Below, in pieces: positions 7,659 to 9,907 of a stretch of 9,907 bases of DNA (position 1 is its first letter; each line of letters opens with the position of its first letter). Position numbers and translations under genes: made by a program. This DNA comes from GCA-1730015 sp964550655 (GTDB lineage: Bacteria; Pseudomonadota; Gammaproteobacteria; Granulosicoccales; Granulosicoccaceae): contig CAZKAQ010000133.1 in the NCBI GenBank assembly GCA_964550655.1, forward strand, positions 1 to 9,907, in the 5' to 3' direction. Below the pieces are notes generated by a model, which had not been told where the DNA came from, made no database searches, and worked only from the letters and a program-made list of their open reading frames with translations.

Positions 7659-7708
7659 ATTAGGTCGGGTGAGCAATACACAATCTTCCCCAATGGCTTG
7701 CTCTTCGT

Positions 7709-8221
7709 TTTGAAACAAACGGTACCATTGTCTCCGATAACGATATCGGGCTTTACTGCCGTCCTGAGCACGGCAACCACATACTGATTGGCAGTGAAGA
7801 CCCTGAGTGTGATCCGCATATCTGGGTTGACAGTGATGTCGACTATGATCGTGACTTTTCCGACCAATGGAACACGCAGGCGATGCGTTTTGCGCAGCGT
7901 GTACCCGACCTGGGTATCGGTTCCCGAAAACGAGGGGTGGTAGATTTATATGATGCGTCTACTGACTGGATACCGATTTACGATAAATCCAGTGTCGACG
8001 GTTTTTATATGGCCTGTGGAACCAGTGGTAATCAGTATAAGAATGCGCCGATTGCAGGTAAAGCCATGGCAGCACTTATCGATTACTGCGAAGGTGGTAA
8101 TGATCACGATGAATCGCCACTGGCCTTTACACTTCCCTACATTAATCAACCGCTGGATCTAAGTTTCTTTTCCCGTAAACGGCTGGTTAATCAAGCTTCC
8201 AGCTTTTCAGTGTTAGGATAA
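7709..8221 (+). pseudogene. C-terminal remnant of a DadA/DAO-type FAD-dependent oxidoreductase
   Basis: About 170 residues match the C-terminal part of a glycine/D-amino-acid-oxidase-like flavoprotein. Blocks in order are DIGLYCRPEHGNHILIGSED, RVPDLGIGSRKRGVVDLYD, TDWIPIYDKSSVDGFYMACG, TSGNQYKNAPIAGKAMAALI, and the family-typical tail ending SSFSVLG. The frame is open from 7673, after a TGA at 7670-7672; homology is obvious only from about 7709. Intact relatives are roughly 400-460 residues, so the FAD-binding N-terminus and much of the substrate domain are missing, and no start codon is sensibly placed (first ATG 7883). The reading frame itself is undamaged, so the loss looks recent. It lies downstream of the P450 on the same strand and was presumably the last gene of that cluster. 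Intact members oxidise amines or amino acids, releasing an aldehyde or keto product. Confidence 0.85.
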
Positions 8222-8283
8222 AGTAGTTGTCAACTGATCTGCCCTAATTGCTCAAAGCGGTGCGTCTATGCCGGAAATAATCA

Positions 8284-8309
8284 ATAAAAACGCACCGTCA
8301 GGGTGCGTT
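8284..8309 (-). terminator. Intrinsic terminator of the YdcZ-type transporter gene
   Basis: Read on the minus strand, the perfect 8-bp stem AACGCACC / GGTGCGTT with a 5-nt loop is followed directly by TTTTTATT. On the plus strand the arms are 8289-8296 and 8302-8309, with the A-tract at 8284-8290. It begins 38 bp past the transporter stop at 8348. No T-run follows on the plus strand, so it serves the minus-strand gene. Confidence 0.85.
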
Positions 8310-8347
8310 CGCAGTAGTAGAGGCTCTGCCGCGCAGACTCCCTGGCG

Positions 8348-8836
8348 TTACATATGAGGAGGCAGTGAACTGGTTACGTCTTTGCGGGCGAGATACACAC
8401 CCACGGCCATGACAAGAATGCCGATAATCCGCTTTGGGGTGATCGGAGATTGGATAGAATCCCACAATCCAAAATGGTCAATAATCGCTGCGCTAATCAG
8501 CTGTCCCAGAAGTACAAAAAATACCGCATTTGCCAGACCGATCTTCGGCGCTGCGAAAGTGATTGAAGCGATGTACAGGACAAACAAAGAACCAGCGATA
8601 AAGTAAAACGGCGGGATCGTCTTTATGTTCGACAGATCAGGCAGGCCCATGAACGCCAACAGCACAACACCGATCAGAAATGCGACAGCACACAGGATTA
8701 CAACCGCTGCGAATGGATGGCCAATGCGTGAACCAAGCCCGGCATTCAGGGCAGCCATTATTGGAATGCCAATTCCGGCAATAAGCATTAAAACGGAGAG
8801 CAATGCTTGAGTGATCGTCACTTTAGTAGTCCTCAT
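8348..8836 (-). CDS. YdcZ/DUF606-family small DMT-superfamily membrane transporter
   Basis: A 162-residue inner-membrane protein with about five hydrophobic helices: residues about 8-30 (ALLSVLMLIAGIGIPIMAAL), 43-63 (AAVVILCAVAFLIGVVLLAF), 75-94 (PFYFIAGSLFVLYIASITFA), 97-119 and 136-150 (RIIGILVMAVGVYLA). The pattern NAGLG near the start, a long first helix pair and GILVMAVGVYLARK at the end fits the YdcZ (DUF606) branch of drug/metabolite transporters, usually 140-160 residues. The ATG at 8836 is preferred over a TTG at 8878, whose extra 14 residues do not look conserved; AAAAGG lies about 11 bp upstream. It is convergent with the broken oxidoreductase and ends in its own terminator, so it is separately transcribed. 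The substrate is unknown; carrying a compound linked to the adjacent catabolic genes is possible but unproven. Confidence 0.87.
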   Translation of the reverse strand: MRTTKVTITQALLSVLMLIAGIGIPIMAALNAGLGSRIGHPFAAVVILCAVAFLIGVVLLAFMGLPDLSNIKTIPPFYFIAGSLFVLYIASITFAAPKIGLANAVFFVLLGQLISAAIIDHFGLWDSIQSPITPKRIIGILVMAVGVYLARKDVTSSLPPHM

Positions 8837-9031
8837 GACACTAGAAACCTTTTGTTGTATGTACAGCAATATACGCAAATAAATGGCTTAGGAAGGATCT
8901 GAAATCTCCCTCATATCTATAACAATCCCAACCACCCGGTCAGCGCCAAACTTGTTACACATCGAAATGTAACCCTCTCAACCCAATTCTTCAACACGAC
9001 TTACCTACACCATTTAACTTCATCTCTATGG

Positions 9032-9373
9032 CTAGTTTTTTATCCCCTTCCTGCGAGCTGTCAGTATTAAATAAATTAAAGGAACTAAAGATAAGATAAA
9101 GATACCAATCGCTAAAACACCATTTTTTCAAGCAGGCACTGTAAAAAAGAAAACAACCGACGCCACGATAAATGTCATATGGACGTGCCATTTCAAAGGA
9201 ATTTTGCAGAATTTTAAGGCCAATAGTAGAACGACATATAAAATAATAAAGATGCCAAATATTATTGCAAGCTGAACGTACAAGACTTCTATAGGCACAG
9301 GGCCAGCCACAACAAATGATGATAAAAATAAATGCCCAGTCGTTAAATAAAAAACAACAGTACTTTTTCTCAT
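9032..9373 (-). pseudogene. Small four-helix membrane protein gene with an in-frame TGA
   Basis: From the ATG at 9373, 81 residues run to a TGA at 9128-9130: a signal- or helix-like start (VVFYLTTGHLFLSSFVVAG), helix two (QLAIIFGIFIILYVVLLLAL) and helix three (HMTFIVASVVFFFTVPA). Continuing past the TGA in the same frame gives 31 more residues: KNG, a clean fourth helix (VLAIGIFILSLVPLIYLILT), then the basic tail ARRKGIKN and a TAG at 9032-9034. Such a continuation, ending with a positive cytoplasmic cap, is unlikely by chance. I read this as one gene of about 113 codons with a nonsense change, perhaps TGG to TGA. Readthrough is an alternative. A shorter functional 81-residue protein cannot be excluded. 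I do not recognise the family, and no ribosome-binding site is evident. Confidence 0.55.
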
Positions 9374-9907
9374 ATAAGATACATATAATAATTTGTTATT
9401 TCCAGATTATGCGTTATATAGACCGCCGTCAAATTGAACTATGGCAAGACTCATGAAAATCTCGCTACCTTGAGATAGCGATGTACGTTTTCTGACAGTC
9501 ATTCCGTTAGACTCGGTAACTGGTAAGATCAAGTCAAGACTTCTACACCTTATGTTCATGCAAAACTTGACCACTTATGTTCTTGTTACTGTCGTTTCGG
9601 TTTCTACGCACTGACTGTGATCAATTCATATAACCAGCAAAAGAAAGGAATTACCCAAAGTATCCCTATGTCGCTGCCGGCGACGACAAGCGTTATTGGA
9701 TGTTTATAATCCATCTAGCCGGAGCCCACTATCTCAGCTTTATGATACCAACAAGGAATATAATCTGAATCTTTCGTGCTTTTATGAGTGGACTTAACCT
9801 CTAATGAGAAGACGCTGCCCTGCGAGGATATAATAAGTTGCCTCGCGACAACTACACTAGCCTGCATTATTCACAAGGCGACCGGCGAAATTAGCTCTTA
9901 TGTCTTT
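9374..9907. other. Gene-free stretch at the right end
   Basis: No convincing gene is visible; open frames are short. It contains inverted repeats TCGCTA (9462-9467)/TAGCGA (9476-9481), GTCAAG (9533-9538)/CTTGAC (9566-9571) and GCGAGG (9822-9827)/CCTCGC (9841-9846). The nonamer CTTATGTTC is repeated directly at 9549-9557 and 9574-9582, one copy every 25 bp. None is followed by a T-run. The promoter of the minus-strand membrane gene should lie just above 9373, where the sequence is very AT-rich. Confidence 0.5.

Larger units (their letters stand above)
7293..7714. repeat. 8-bp direct repeat flanking the segment that splits the oxidoreductase gene
   Basis: GTTTTGAA occurs at 7293-7300 and again at 7707-7714, exactly where the upstream frame is lost and where clear FAD-oxidoreductase homology resumes. 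The offset between copies is 414 bp, a multiple of three, so removing the segment plus one copy rejoins the frames (...VSFETNGTIVSDN). It could be a target-site duplication or a chance octamer; the inner ends show no convincing terminal inverted repeats, and no transposase is present. Confidence 0.3.

Noticed and set aside
7631..7867. Minus-strand ORF of 78 residues
   Set aside because: It is the antisense shadow of the clear FAD oxidoreductase remnant.
8991..9191. Minus-strand ORF of 66 residues
   Set aside because: It overlaps the interrupted membrane-protein gene in another frame, and its composition is not protein-like.
9640..9760. Short plus-strand frame with YPKYPYVAAGDDKRYWM
   Set aside because: About 40 residues between stops, no start codon or ribosome-binding site, and no family recognised; possibly decayed coding sequence but unsupported.

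Overview
The window looks like an accessory, partly decaying stretch of a moderate-GC proteobacterial chromosome, most likely a free-living, possibly marine gammaproteobacterium. That placement is inferred from gene content (a PAS-GGDEF-EAL regulator, a YdcZ-type transporter, a DUF1989/P450 catabolic cluster) and is not proven. There are no rRNA or tRNA genes, CRISPR arrays or recognisable transposases.

Layout. Positions 1-350 hold no gene. At 351-1035 lies a compact toxin-antitoxin operon: a Phd-family antitoxin and an overlapping PIN-domain (VapC) toxin, preceded by a perfect 11-bp-arm palindrome that looks like the autoregulatory operator. Positions 1036-1280 hold nothing I can name. On the minus strand, 1281-3404 encodes a cytosolic c-di-GMP enzyme with two N-terminal sensory PAS-like regions, an intact GGDEF motif and an EAL domain with all catalytic positions kept. 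A 644-bp gap (3405-4048) follows; it holds several palindromes and a GC-richer patch.

Positions 4049-8221 form a plus-strand catabolic cluster: a NodB/CE4-type amidohydrolase (PuuE/HpPgdA-like), a DUF1989 (urea-carboxylase-associated) protein, a soluble bacterial cytochrome P450, and the C-terminal part of a DadA/DAO-type FAD oxidoreductase. The enzyme types suggest breakdown of a small nitrogen compound by hydroxylation, amine oxidation and C-N bond hydrolysis. The last gene is broken: only about 170 C-terminal residues are clear, a possible degraded N-terminus follows the P450 directly, and a roughly 400-bp segment with an antisense ORF sits between them. The route is therefore probably defective in this strain.

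Positions 8284-8836 (minus) hold a YdcZ/DUF606 small DMT transporter with a convincing intrinsic terminator. At 9032-9373 (minus) a small four-helix membrane protein is interrupted by one in-frame TGA. The last 534 bp have no gene I can support. The toxin-antitoxin pair, broken oxidoreductase, interrupted membrane gene and gene-poor ends together give the picture of a genomic-island-like or eroding region.
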